From the NCBI RefSeq assembly GCF_003482105.1, contig NZ_QULM01000001.1:558001-622000 (forward strand): a stretch of DNA of 64,000 nucleotides, given 5' to 3'. A program made the position numbers and the translations under genes. The DNA is from Coprococcus sp. OM04-5BH. Lineage in GTDB: Bacteria; Bacillota; Clostridia; Lachnospirales; Lachnospiraceae. How positions within the stretch are numbered: position 1 is the stretch's first letter; every line of letters starts with the position of its first letter. Positions 1 to 8,167 of the stretch are shown here, in pieces. The notes under the pieces are model-generated. The model was not told the DNA's origin. It ran no database searches and was given only the letters and a program-made list of their open reading frames with translations.

Positions 1-950
1 TGAGGTATAAGGGGCAGACGGCGGAAGCCTTAAGTGCCATGGGTGTATTTGAAATGGCTGCAACTATAAGAAATGATGTGAACATACCTGACAACTATTA
101 TGATGCCAGGGCACTTCTTGACAATCTTTCCCAGATAATAGAGTTTATAAGGCTTGAAAAGGGAAGAGTGGCAAAGGGTATAGAGGACATGGAGACCATA
201 AAGGAGAACTTTGAAAATCAGTGTATCCAGCGTTGCATGGATGTTAAGACTGAGCTTGAGAAGCTTCCTAAGCTTTCAAAGATCAACATGGGAAATGAGG
301 TCATTAAGATGGTTGATCTGTCCATACCTTACGTTAAGGATGAATTTGTGAAGCAGAGGATGTCAGAGTACATAGATAATCTTGTTAAGAGTGCGGATAC
401 CTATGAGGATGAGCGTAAGCGAGTTAAGTTCATCAAAGAAAGTCTTGGTCTTAAGAGATTGTTCGGAGTGATGGTCACAGATATGAACGCCATTAAGCTT
501 AAGCTCTACAAGAGAGAGCGAATAAAAGAGCAGAGCCGGTATCTGAGATATGAGGAGGCTGTAGGAAGTACAGGTCAGTCCCAGGGTATCTACATCCAGT
601 TCCTTGTGGCAATAATAAACTATATTGCCGGAATGTATTCATTCCGGGCAGAGGATACAGTGACCACCAAGACAATATTCATAGATAACCCATTTGGTGC
701 GGCAAAGGATATCTATATCTGGGAGCCTATATTTGCAATGTTATCTGCAAATCACGTCCAGCTTATAGTTCCTGCCAGGGGTGCAACTCCAGCCATAACA
801 GGAAGATTTGACGTTAATTACGTTCTTGGACAGCAGATGGTGGGCGGTAAGCAGCAGACTGTGGTTATTGATTACAACAGCAAGACTGATGGCGAAGAGC
901 TGGAGTACCATGAGCTCAGCTACGAGCAGGCAACCTTTGATTTTATTTAA
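1..950 (+). CDS. SMC-like ATPase, C-terminal part (5' end outside window)
   Basis: The frame is open from the left edge (first full codon at base 3), so this is the last 315 residues of a longer protein. An internal ATG at 39 is not a likely start. The visible part has a charged helical, probably coiled-coil stretch followed by an ABC/SMC-type head half: a signature-like STGQSQGIYIQF segment, then a Walker-B-like strand TIFIDNPFG. This order is typical of the C-terminal half of SMC/Rad50-like ATPases, in which two heads close around ATP on DNA. The N-terminal Walker A is outside the window. The next gene starts about 20 bases downstream. The subfamily (condensin-like, MksB/JetC-like or other) cannot be decided from this fragment. 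Confidence 0.6.
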   Translation, partial: RYKGQTAEALSAMGVFEMAATIRNDVNIPDNYYDARALLDNLSQIIEFIRLEKGRVAKGIEDMETIKENFENQCIQRCMDVKTELEKLPKLSKINMGNEVIKMVDLSIPYVKDEFVKQRMSEYIDNLVKSADTYEDERKRVKFIKESLGLKRLFGVMVTDMNAIKLKLYKRERIKEQSRYLRYEEAVGSTGQSQGIYIQFLVAIINYIAGMYSFRAEDTVTTKTIFIDNPFGAAKDIYIWEPIFAMLSANHVQLIVPARGATPAITGRFDVNYVLGQQMVGGKQQTVVIDYNSKTDGEELEYHELSYEQATFDFI

Positions 951-970
951 AAAAAGTGAAAGGAAATAAT

Positions 971-2053
971 ATGGGATTTGAGATAGACAAGGTAGTGACA
1001 GCAGAGACAGACACAGAAAGGTGCAGTGATCTTCACGGTGTACCTGTGGAGGATATGGAGGCATTGCTTCATGACCGGATAGTAAGTGAATACCGGGGTG
1101 AAGCGTGGAAGGATATGAGACACCAGTGGGGCGCAAATGATGCAAAGCGTGACGGGGACAAGACTCTTTCTGATGACGTGGAGATATATGCAGATCTTGA
1201 CTACAAGACACCCGGATTTAAGAGAGAGGGCTTTGGTCATGTTAAGGAATATGCTAGTGTGCAATCAGGGAATATCTCAGGGAATAAATCAGATTATGCT
1301 TCAAACAGCAGATTTGACATATATAAGCCGGTAAAGCCCGGAGCATACCCTACATTGGTGAATATACATGGAGGCGGATTCTTCTACGGAGACAAGGAGA
1401 TATATAAGTTCTACTGCGCGGATATGGCGAGACGAGGATTTAATGTGGTGAATTTTAACTATCGTTTGTCACCTGAGAACAAATACCCCGCAAACATTGA
1501 AGATGTATGTGCCTGTATGAATTATCTTAAGGAAAATGCAGATGAGCTTGACCTTGATATGGATAAGGTTTTCCTGACGGGGGACTCGGCAGGGGCATAC
1601 CTCAGTGTGCTGTACTGTGTTCTTGCGGGGGATAAGAAGCTTCGTGATAAGGTAAGCTTTGCAACATCGGCTGTAATGCCACGAGCCGTAGCATTGAACT
1701 GCGGAGTATATGACCAGCGTGAAGATCCGGGGAGTATGCTTTTCTGGACTCTGTTTAACAGCGATGGAAGTCTGGCAGCAGAAAAGGCTGATTCGGTGAT
1801 CTTCCTTGATACATTAACTTATATGGATGGCACCTTCCCACCGGCATATGTAATGGTCAGTGTAAATGATGATCTTAAGTCAAAAACGGATAGTCTTATC
1901 TCAAAATTTAAGGAAAAGAACGTAAGGTTTACGTATAGGGAATATGGAGTGGAGCATCCTGAGAATGGTCATGTATTCCATATAGATGTGACTAACCCGG
2001 AGGCAGTGGAATGTAATGACGCTGAGGCGGAATTTTTTAAGCGTTTTATATAA
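971..2053 (+). CDS. alpha/beta hydrolase, HSL-type esterase
   Basis: Predicted cytosolic carboxylesterase of the hormone-sensitive-lipase (alpha/beta hydrolase 3) family, about 360 residues. The oxyanion-hole motif HGGGF is followed by the nucleophile elbow GDSAG and a C-terminal ENGHVFH segment that supplies the catalytic histidine. No signal peptide is seen. I chose the ATG at 971, preceded by AAAGGA at good spacing; a GTG at 956 in frame is an alternative adding five residues. The gene lies 20 bp behind the SMC-like gene and ends before a strong bidirectional terminator. Substrate unknown; xylan or short-chain acyl esters are possible by analogy only. Confidence 0.8.
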   Translation: MGFEIDKVVTAETDTERCSDLHGVPVEDMEALLHDRIVSEYRGEAWKDMRHQWGANDAKRDGDKTLSDDVEIYADLDYKTPGFKREGFGHVKEYASVQSGNISGNKSDYASNSRFDIYKPVKPGAYPTLVNIHGGGFFYGDKEIYKFYCADMARRGFNVVNFNYRLSPENKYPANIEDVCACMNYLKENADELDLDMDKVFLTGDSAGAYLSVLYCVLAGDKKLRDKVSFATSAVMPRAVALNCGVYDQREDPGSMLFWTLFNSDGSLAAEKADSVIFLDTLTYMDGTFPPAYVMVSVNDDLKSKTDSLISKFKEKNVRFTYREYGVEHPENGHVFHIDVTNPEAVECNDAEAEFFKRFI

Positions 2054-2134
2054 GGTAGATTGAAAGTAGCAGTAAATAAAAAAGAAGACAACATGGTTGT
2101 AGTTTAAATCGTGAATTGTTACTTCATCCATAAC

Positions 2135-2199
2135 AAAAAGCCTGAGACATTTCTTTGTTATATGTTTTTATATAAGCTAAGAAAGACTCAGGCTTTTTT
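2135..2199. terminator. bidirectional intrinsic terminator
   Basis: Long hairpin: GCCTGAG pairs with CTCAGGC, then TTTCTT with AAGAAA and TTATAT with ATATAA. It is flanked by an A-run on the left and a T-run on the right, so it can serve the esterase gene on the plus strand and the aminotransferase gene on the minus strand. Confidence 0.85.
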
Positions 2200-2269
2200 A
2201 TTTATTTTATTATGGCAATGGGGAAAGAGCGGCATGCCTGCACGACTGCAATTCCCGGGTACTGTGTTA

Positions 2270-3484
2270 TCACTGATGATATGTGCTCAAGAAGTCAGCT
2301 AATTCAGTGGTTGCTTTTTTAAGGATCTCAAGGTTTGGAAGATAAACAATACGGAAATGATCCGGATCCTTCCAGTTAAATCCTGTACCACAGGTGATAA
2401 GAATCTTCTTTCTCCGTAACAGATCAAGGGCAAACTGCTCGTCATCTGTAATGTGGAACTTCTCAGAATCAAGCTTAGGGAATATATAGAAGGCAGCCTT
2501 AGGCTTCACAACTGATACTCCCGGAATGTCTTTAAGTGCATTGTATATAAACTCTCTCTGCTCGTAGATACGACCACCCGGAAGCAGAAGCTCGTCGGAA
2601 GACTGGGTGCCACCTAATGAGGTCTGTACGATACTCTGGGCAGGAACATTTGAACAGAGACGCATTGATGACAGCAGGTTCAGACCCTCAATGTAGCCCT
2701 TTGCATTTGACTTGTCACCACACAGGCACATCCATCCGATACGATATCCGGCAACTCTGTGGGACTTACTTAAGCCGTTGAAGCTTATGGTCATGAGATC
2801 AGGAGCCAGTGAAGCTAAAGCAACATGCTCCTCGCCATCCATCACTAGCCTGTCATATATCTCATCTGCAAATAATATCAGGTCATTTTCCCTTGCAAGC
2901 TGTACGATCTCTTCAAGTACAGCCCTTGGATATAAGGCGCCTGTAGGATTGTTAGGATTGATGACAACAATACCTTTGGTGTTAGGAGTGATCTTACTTC
3001 TCATGTCGTCAATGTCCGGATACCAGTCAGCCTGCTCGTCACAGAGATAGTGAACGGCAGTACCGCCTGCCAGAGTGACAGAGGCCGTCCACAGCGGATA
3101 GTCCGGCATAGGCACCAGGATTTCATCTCCAGGATTAAGGAGTCCCTGCATTGACATGGTAATAAGCTCGCTGACACCGTTACCTGTATAGATATCATCA
3201 ATACCTACGTTTGGAATGTGCTTTAACTGGCAGTACTGCATGATGGCCTTTCTTGCTGAGAAGAGACCCTTTGAGTCAGAGTAGCCCTCTGTATCTCTCA
3301 GGTTATACGCCATATCCTTTATTACCTCGTCCGGTGCATGGAAGCCATGAGGTGCCGGATTGCCTATGTTAAGCTTTAAGACATTGACACCTTCGGCGAT
3401 CATTCTGTTGGCCTCGTCCATGACAGGACCTCTTATGTCATAACAAACATTATCAAGCTTTGTGGATTTCTCAAACTTTCTCAT
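2270..3484 (-). CDS. alaA: class I aminotransferase, probably alanine transaminase AlaA
   Basis: PLP-dependent fold-type I aminotransferase of 404 residues, a normal length. It shows NPNNPTG, the FADEIYD strand and SFNGLSKSHRVAGYRIGW with the PLP-binding lysine. The sequence resembles the AlaA/AlaT alanine-synthesising aminotransferases, which move an amino group from glutamate to pyruvate. An optimal AGGAGG sits just upstream of the ATG. The gene is preceded by a T-box leader whose specifier reads GCA (alanine), an independent argument that it makes alanine and is switched on when tRNA-Ala is uncharged. Monocistronic between two terminators. Family call is firm; the alanine assignment rests on similarity plus the T-box. 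Confidence 0.85.
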   Translation of the reverse strand: MRKFEKSTKLDNVCYDIRGPVMDEANRMIAEGVNVLKLNIGNPAPHGFHAPDEVIKDMAYNLRDTEGYSDSKGLFSARKAIMQYCQLKHIPNVGIDDIYTGNGVSELITMSMQGLLNPGDEILVPMPDYPLWTASVTLAGGTAVHYLCDEQADWYPDIDDMRSKITPNTKGIVVINPNNPTGALYPRAVLEEIVQLARENDLILFADEIYDRLVMDGEEHVALASLAPDLMTISFNGLSKSHRVAGYRIGWMCLCGDKSNAKGYIEGLNLLSSMRLCSNVPAQSIVQTSLGGTQSSDELLLPGGRIYEQREFIYNALKDIPGVSVVKPKAAFYIFPKLDSEKFHITDDEQFALDLLRRKKILITCGTGFNWKDPDHFRIVYLPNLEILKKATTELADFLSTYHQ

Positions 3485-3619
3485 TCTAATTACCTCCTGT
3501 GTTATTTAACACTCTCAAAATACTTAAATATGCCCGGTGCCCTTCTCCCCCATACAGCAGCCTTGTTAGAATTAATGCTGAGGTTACTGTATTTATTATA
3601 AAAAATGCATTTCGGGCAA

Positions 3620-3904
3620 TAAAAAAGCCCAAGCATAATAAATGCTTAGGGCGAACATTCATAAGCCGGTGTCCGTGGTACCACCTAATTTCAGGAAAAA
3701 CCTGCACTCTGTTGACAGCCATCACTGTCATAAATTCTGTAACGTGAATCACTCCGTTGGCTGCTAATAATCAAAACACGTTCGCAACCACGACTCGGGG
3801 ACTGCTTCCTTAAGATGTTATGCAGACTTACACCAGCCATCTGCTCTCTGAAATAACAGTGCCTTAAGTACTCCTTCCTGTCAATGCCTTTAAAATTTAA
3901 AACT
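3620..3904 (-). promoter_or_regulatory. T-box riboswitch, alanine specific (GCA specifier)
   Basis: Read on the minus strand, the leader has the stem I features of a T-box: AGTA (about 3869-3872) facing GAA as a loop-E motif, AGAGAG, and a GGTGTAAG distal loop. The triplet after GAA, at 3803-3805, reads GCA (Ala) and is followed by a purine. The conserved T-box sequence GGTGGTACCACG lies at about 3673-3685. A terminator GCCCTAAGC/GCTTGGGC plus a T-run follows at 3621-3652. The promoter is just upstream and alaA begins 136 bp downstream. Confidence 0.9.
3621..3652 (-). terminator. T-box terminator hairpin
   Basis: GCCCTAAGCAT pairs with ATGCTTGGGC and is followed by a T-run on the minus strand. 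The 5' arm lies just after the T-box sequence, as needed for the alternative antiterminator. Confidence 0.85.
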
Positions 3905-3910
3905 ACGTTT

Positions 3911-3939
3911 AGGATAGCATTGACAAATTTAAAAGTCAA
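3911..3939 (-). promoter_or_regulatory. promoter of the T-box/alaA transcript
   Basis: On the minus strand TTGACT, 17-bp spacer, TATCCT. The predicted start near 3904 lies directly ahead of T-box stem I. Confidence 0.7.
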
Positions 3940-4147
3940 CATTTTTTTGTCGTCATATGAAATTAAGGCTTTGTTGTAGAGCATAGCCGGGGCTTAACTA
4001 TATTATGTAATAATGAAATCGGGTTTGTAATATTGTAAAATTGAATGAATAATATATAAAATATATACAATAAAACAGAAAATATACAATTTGCGTATAA
4101 GAAGTGAAAATAAATGTAATAAAACATATAAATTGTCAAAAAACATA

Positions 4148-4176
4148 TTGACAGTTTCGAGACAAAACTGTATAAT
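4148..4176 (+). promoter_or_regulatory. strong sigma-A promoter of the non-coding transcript
   Basis: Perfect consensus hexamers TTGACA and TATAAT with a 17-bp spacer, the best promoter in the window. No convincing gene starts behind it before the terminator at 4855-4886. Confidence 0.8.
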
Positions 4177-4182
4177 AAAAAT

Positions 4183-4886
4183 ATCTTAAGAGAGGGTCTC
4201 TAAACACAGAGATCAGAATTTAGGTAATGGTACACAGTACCTGTAGATGATCTGAATGTATTGTTGGTAAGTCGTAAGACCAGATGTATTATCATTTATA
4301 AGATCAGACAGGTGCGATACATGAAAGGAGGAGATTCCGTTGGATTCAACTAAAGAACAGTTTTATCATAGTGGCTTAACATGTTTGGAGCATAGTTTCC
4401 ATACGGAATGCCTTTATTGATATAACTTGAACAAGTCCATCACAGATGCAGTGTATTGCATAACGTAAGATATGGACGTAGGTATAACGAGCCGGACAGG
4501 TTTCACTATGATTGTTCTAAGAAAGAGATATATACAGTGTTTCAAGGGCATTGGGATATATCAAAAAAGTACTTTATCAACTATTGTGAAAGGAACGAGA
4601 TATCGCATTTGTTCAGGCAGTGCCTGTTATGAGTGCCTTGGGAGATATCTAAACAGTTTTAGATCGGATAGTTAAAAGAACATTGGTTCATCCTTTCAGA
4701 ATTCATTATAGCAGAATTTTGTAGTGTATTTTATATATTTAACAGTTTACTGCAACACATAATAGAATTTTATATAGAGTGATTAAAGCAATGGCATGTA
4801 TGGAAACTTTCGTATACTTATAGTACACGATAAAATTAAATATTAAACACAGCGAGGGAATCGTCTTTGGATGGTTCCCTTTTTGT
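4183..4886 (+). ncRNA. candidate long structured RNA, about 700 nt, family unknown
   Basis: This transcription unit is delimited by a consensus promoter and an intrinsic terminator, and no reading frame is convincing. It contains several exact hairpins: GGTAC/GTACC at 4229-4241, CAGGC/GCCTG at 4614-4626 and TCTAAA/TTTAGA at 4648-4663. A good AGGAGG at about 4327 precedes a TTG at 4340, but that frame closes after about 26 codons. A 67-codon frame at 4472-4675 has no good ribosome site and an unconvincing composition. I do not see the hallmarks of tmRNA, RNase P RNA, 6S or SRP RNA. Alternative reading: a decayed protein gene that kept its promoter and ribosome site. Confidence 0.45.
4855..4886 (+). 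terminator. terminator of the non-coding transcript
   Basis: AGGGAA pairs with TTCCCT and is followed by TTTTTG. It ends the unit started by the promoter at 4148. Confidence 0.75.
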
Positions 4887-5026
4887 TATGGCAGACGTCA
4901 AGTGTAACTATGCAGGCATGTTGCACCTGACGTCTGCCAATCAACGGCTAAAACTGCGCAAAGCAAGGTTTATCGCTGTGCAATAAGCCTTCGTATAGAA
5001 ATTGTGCCTGCATAAATTTAGACTTT
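4886..5026. repeat. intergenic repeat block, copy A
   Basis: Right after the T-run the sequence GTTATGGCAG opens an imperfect palindrome, GGCAGACGTCA... to ...TGACGTCTGCC (4890-4938). Bases 4910-4931 match, inverted and with one difference, bases 40804-40825. The part from about 4977 to 5020 (GTGCAATAAGCCTTC, then AGAAAT and TGCATAAATTT) is a diverged copy of 8567-8611. No ORF; probably a dispersed non-coding repeat. Confidence 0.55.
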
Positions 5027-5053
5027 TAATTAAGCTTATTTAGGATTTTCCCC

Positions 5054-5082
5054 TTGATTTAAATATTCTATATAGGTACAAT
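5054..5082 (+). promoter_or_regulatory. promoter of the malic enzyme gene
   Basis: TTGATT, 17-bp spacer, TACAAT, about 90 bp ahead of the start codon. Confidence 0.6.
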
Positions 5083-5174
5083 TATAAGTATTATGTCACG
5101 GGTTGTCGGGGGCTTTATGATAACAGTGTTCATAACCGTAAAAGAGTAATATACATCATACAAGGAGAGTAAAA

Positions 5175-6344
5175 ATGGATTATAATAGTCTGAGTCTTAA
5201 AATGCACGAAGAGAATAAAGGAAAGGTTGAGGTTATCTCCAAGGTCAAGATCAAGGACAGAGACGATCTGAGCACAGCATATACACCGGGAGTTGCCGAG
5301 CCTTGCAGAAAGATCCGTGATAACAAGGCTGACGTATACAAATATACATGTAAAGGAAACATGGTGGCAGTTGTATCTGACGGTACAGCAGTTCTGGGAC
5401 TTGGCGATATAGGTCCTGAGGCAGCAATTCCTGTAATGGAGGGAAAATCCATATTATTTAAGGAATTTGGAAATGTTGACGCATTCCCTATCTGCCTTGA
5501 CACAAAGGATGTAGATGAGATAGTAGAGACGGTTAAACGTATAGCACCTGTATTTGGCGGTATCAACCTGGAGGATATCTCAGCTCCAAGATGCTTTGAG
5601 ATAGAAAGAAGGCTTAAAGAGGAGCTTGACATCCCTGTATTCCATGACGATCAGCACGGTACAGCAATTGTAGTTTCAGCAGGTCTTATTAATGCCCTTA
5701 AGCTGGTTGGTAAGCCATTTGACCAGGCGAATGTTGTTATAAACGGAGCAGGTTCGGCAGGAATATCCATCTGCAGGCTTCTTCTCCAGCTTGGAATAGG
5801 AAATGTGGTTCTTGTGGATAAGAACGGTGCCCTTTGTCCGGGACAGGATTGGATGAATCCTGCACAGACAGAGATGGCAGAAATTACAAATAAGGACAGA
5901 CAGACCGGAGCCCTTGCAGAGATAATGAAGGGGAAGGATGTATTTATCGGAGTATCAGCACCGAATATTGTTACGGCAGATATGGTTGCAAGTATGGCAA
6001 AGGATCCTATAGTATTTGCCATGGCCAATCCTACACCTGAGATCATGCCTGAGGAGGCTAAGAAGGGCGGAGTCAGAGTAATGGCTACAGGACGTTCAGA
6101 TTATCCAAACCAGATCAACAACGTGCTTGTATTCCCTGGTATATTCAGAGGTGCCCTTGACGCCAAGGCAACAGCTATTACAGAGGAAATGAAGATCGCA
6201 GCAGCCAAGGCTATTGCTTCTATAGTATCTGACGATGAGTTGAACGAGGAGTATATAATCCCTGGAGCATTTGACGAGAGGGTTGCCAAGGTGGTTGCCA
6301 AGGCAGTATGCGACGAGGCTCACAGACTGGGAATTACAAAATAA
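5175..6344 (+). CDS. malic enzyme (oxaloacetate-decarboxylating)
   Basis: Converts malate to pyruvate and CO2 with reduction of NAD(P)+. The 389-residue length is that of the short bacterial malic enzymes without a phosphotransacetylase domain. Seen: YTPGVAEPC near residue 37, DGTAVLGLGDIGP, the metal-binding DDQHGTA segment, and a Rossmann glycine motif INGAGSAGISICRLL around residue 190. AAGGAGAG precedes the ATG at ideal spacing. A PAP2 phosphatase gene follows 7 bp downstream and is probably cotranscribed. NAD versus NADP preference cannot be told by eye. Confidence 0.92.
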   Translation: MDYNSLSLKMHEENKGKVEVISKVKIKDRDDLSTAYTPGVAEPCRKIRDNKADVYKYTCKGNMVAVVSDGTAVLGLGDIGPEAAIPVMEGKSILFKEFGNVDAFPICLDTKDVDEIVETVKRIAPVFGGINLEDISAPRCFEIERRLKEELDIPVFHDDQHGTAIVVSAGLINALKLVGKPFDQANVVINGAGSAGISICRLLLQLGIGNVVLVDKNGALCPGQDWMNPAQTEMAEITNKDRQTGALAEIMKGKDVFIGVSAPNIVTADMVASMAKDPIVFAMANPTPEIMPEEAKKGGVRVMATGRSDYPNQINNVLVFPGIFRGALDAKATAITEEMKIAAAKAIASIVSDDELNEEYIIPGAFDERVAKVVAKAVCDEAHRLGITK

Positions 6345-6351
6345 GGAATAT

Positions 6352-6930
6352 ATGATAGGACAGATTTCAGACTGGGATGTCAGTGTACTGGTGTGGATCG
6401 CCGAACATTTAAGGACGGCATTTCTTACACCCATAATGAAGTTTATAACATATACGGGAAATGCAGGAATCATATGGATAATCCTTTCCATTGTCCTTAT
6501 CTGTATACCAAAGTACAGAAAGGCAGGACTTGCCAGTGCCATAGCATTGATAATCGATTTGTTATGTGTAAATATATGTGTGAAGCCTCTGGCTCACAGG
6601 ATACGGCCTTATGTGTACAGCCATGAGGTCTCGCTGATAATAAAAAAGGCTGCGGATTATTCATTCCCATCGGGACATACGGCAGCAGCATTTGCGTCTT
6701 CCATGGCGATACTTAGGAGCGAACATAAGAAGCTTGGGGCGTGTGCACTGATATATGCCACCCTTATGGGATTTTCAAGGCTATATGTGGGGATACACTA
6801 TCCTACAGACGTGATCGCCGGCATAATCCTCGGAGACCTGTTTGGATTGGCAGGCGCAGCTATTGCGGCACTTATATACAGGAAATTGAAAGAAAAAAAG
6901 AAAATCTCAGGTACATTAAAAGACCAATAA
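6352..6930 (+). CDS. PAP2-family membrane phosphatase
   Basis: Integral membrane phosphatase of 192 residues with the three catalytic PAP2 motifs in order: KPLAHRIRP, PSGH, and SRLYVGIHYPTD. Several hydrophobic segments span the chain. Such enzymes remove phosphate from lipid substrates (phosphatidate, phosphatidylglycerol phosphate or undecaprenyl pyrophosphate) on the outer membrane face. The ATG at 6352 is preceded by AAGGA; in-frame codons upstream overlap the malic enzyme gene and are unlikely. It shares a transcript with malic enzyme without obvious functional logic. Undecaprenyl pyrophosphate recycling is a reasonable guess. Confidence 0.88.
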   Translation: MIGQISDWDVSVLVWIAEHLRTAFLTPIMKFITYTGNAGIIWIILSIVLICIPKYRKAGLASAIALIIDLLCVNICVKPLAHRIRPYVYSHEVSLIIKKAADYSFPSGHTAAAFASSMAILRSEHKKLGACALIYATLMGFSRLYVGIHYPTDVIAGIILGDLFGLAGAAIAALIYRKLKEKKKISGTLKDQ

Positions 6931-6995
6931 GAAAATATATTCTTTGATGAACTTTAGATTATCAGATACACACCTCTTTACTGAGAGTTTTATGC

Positions 6996-7039
6996 CGACC
7001 CCAGGAAGTTAGGCTCAAAAGTCTAACTTTTTGGGGTCG
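6996..7039. terminator. terminator-like hairpin between convergent genes
   Basis: CGACCCCA pairs with TGGGGTCG and AAGTTAG with CTAACTT around a short loop. It sits between the convergent PAP2 and ylmH genes. There is no long T-run on the plus side, so termination efficiency is uncertain. Confidence 0.65.
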
Positions 7040-7062
7040 ATTCAATCAGCAGAAAGGGTTTT

Positions 7063-7827
7063 TTATTCATATTTTTTCAGGTTTATGTAGGTACGGCCTT
7101 TTCTTGTTTCATTTCCCACAGAGTCAAATATATATTTGCCGTAGCCCTTTATGGATATGATGTCGCCGGGCTTCAGGTTGTAGCTGGGGTTCTGGTACAG
7201 GCGTCCGTTAAGGCTTATATGCTTTTCCTTAAACAATTCTGCCGTTTTGCTCCGGGACAGCCTTGTTATTCCAGACACAATTCCGTCAAATCTTGAACTG
7301 GCGGTAATGACCGACATGGGCATAAGGGTTACCTCAAGCTCCGGGCAGGTGCGGGCATCCACAATGGCACATTTGACATTTGTGTGCTTGATCTTTGTTA
7401 GATTATCCACTATATAGTCCGCCATGGTGTCTGCTGCGCATACAAAGGCTGTGTTTTTTCTTCCACTTTTGTCGGAGCCCTTCACCAGTATGTCACCTAT
7501 CATTTCCCTCTCAATGCCCAGATTCATGAGAGCACCGAGGAAATCCCTGTGGGACAGCTCATCTGAGAATTTGTCTATTAAGGGCTGTACTTTTATGACC
7601 GATATGGGAAAGTGTCCCGGGTAGCCGAGCATTTCCTCCGAGCCGAAGCCCACCATTACCCTCTCGGAGTTAGGCAGCCCGCCGAAGATTTCGTAGGGAA
7701 TACCTGAAAGTTCATTTCTCATGTTGTAGAAAACTTCCATGTCGGCGGCATTGAGGAAATTGGTGTAGGTATATATATTCTGATTATAGGATCGCTGTGC
7801 CAGATCCCTTATTCTTGCTTCAAGCAT
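7063..7827 (-). CDS. ylmH: YlmH/RqcP2-like S4-domain RNA-binding protein
   Basis: Protein of 254 residues, matching the YlmH family. The C-terminal third is an S4 RNA-binding domain (SGITRLSRSKTAELFKEKHISLNGRL ... KPGDIISIKGYGK); the N-terminal part is the family-specific domain with GFGSEE. In Bacillus subtilis YlmH (RqcP2) binds 50S-peptidyl-tRNA complexes and helps RqcH add alanine tails in ribosome quality control. In many Firmicutes ylmH sits in the sepF-ylmG-divIVA cluster; here it stands alone. A good ribosome site (GGAGAG) precedes the ATG. Confidence 0.85.
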   Translation of the reverse strand: MLEARIRDLAQRSYNQNIYTYTNFLNAADMEVFYNMRNELSGIPYEIFGGLPNSERVMVGFGSEEMLGYPGHFPISVIKVQPLIDKFSDELSHRDFLGALMNLGIEREMIGDILVKGSDKSGRKNTAFVCAADTMADYIVDNLTKIKHTNVKCAIVDARTCPELEVTLMPMSVITASSRFDGIVSGITRLSRSKTAELFKEKHISLNGRLYQNPSYNLKPGDIISIKGYGKYIFDSVGNETRKGRTYINLKKYE

Positions 7828-8133
7828 GTTTTCTCTCCTTTTGGAAGATTGTGGACAATATAGACATTATACAATCATAAAGTCTGTATGTGAATTGGTG
7901 AAGGGGAAAAAGTTTTAAAAGGCGGATGCCTGCATGTCATACCCACATGGAAAAATGAAATAAGTTGGTAATTTTGCACATATGGCAGGCGGGCAGAAAG
8001 AGGCGGAAATAACTGCGGCAAACGGTGTACAAAGCGAAGCTGAATTGAGCCGGAAGAGGACCGTAAAACTCACCATATGGTAAATGTGCACATAGGCTAT
8101 TAGGTTTGTTAAATATAAAATTTAAAAAAATTG
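7828..8133. other. intergenic stretch, nothing firm
   Basis: About 300 bp upstream of ylmH and ahead of the small-RNA promoter. It contains AT-rich sequence and a GCCTGCATG segment resembling the dispersed repeats. Possible frames lack ribosome sites. Confidence 0.4.
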
Positions 8134-8162
8134 TTGACAATATACAAAATACATATTATAGT
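8134..8162 (+). promoter_or_regulatory. promoter of small hairpin RNA
   Basis: TTGACA, 17-bp spacer, TATAGT. Confidence 0.65.
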
Positions 8163-8167
8163 GTACA

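Noticed and set aside
741-1264. Minus-strand frames over the SMC-like and esterase genes
   Set aside because: Shadows of genes with clear motifs on the plus strand; no ribosome sites.
4472-4675. 67-codon frame in the long intergenic transcript
   Set aside because: No properly spaced ribosome site and an unconvincing, Cys/Arg-rich composition; better explained as part of a non-coding RNA or decayed gene.
7937-8140. 67-codon minus-strand frame in the intergenic region
   Set aside because: No ribosome site or recognisable features; lies in repeat-like sequence.
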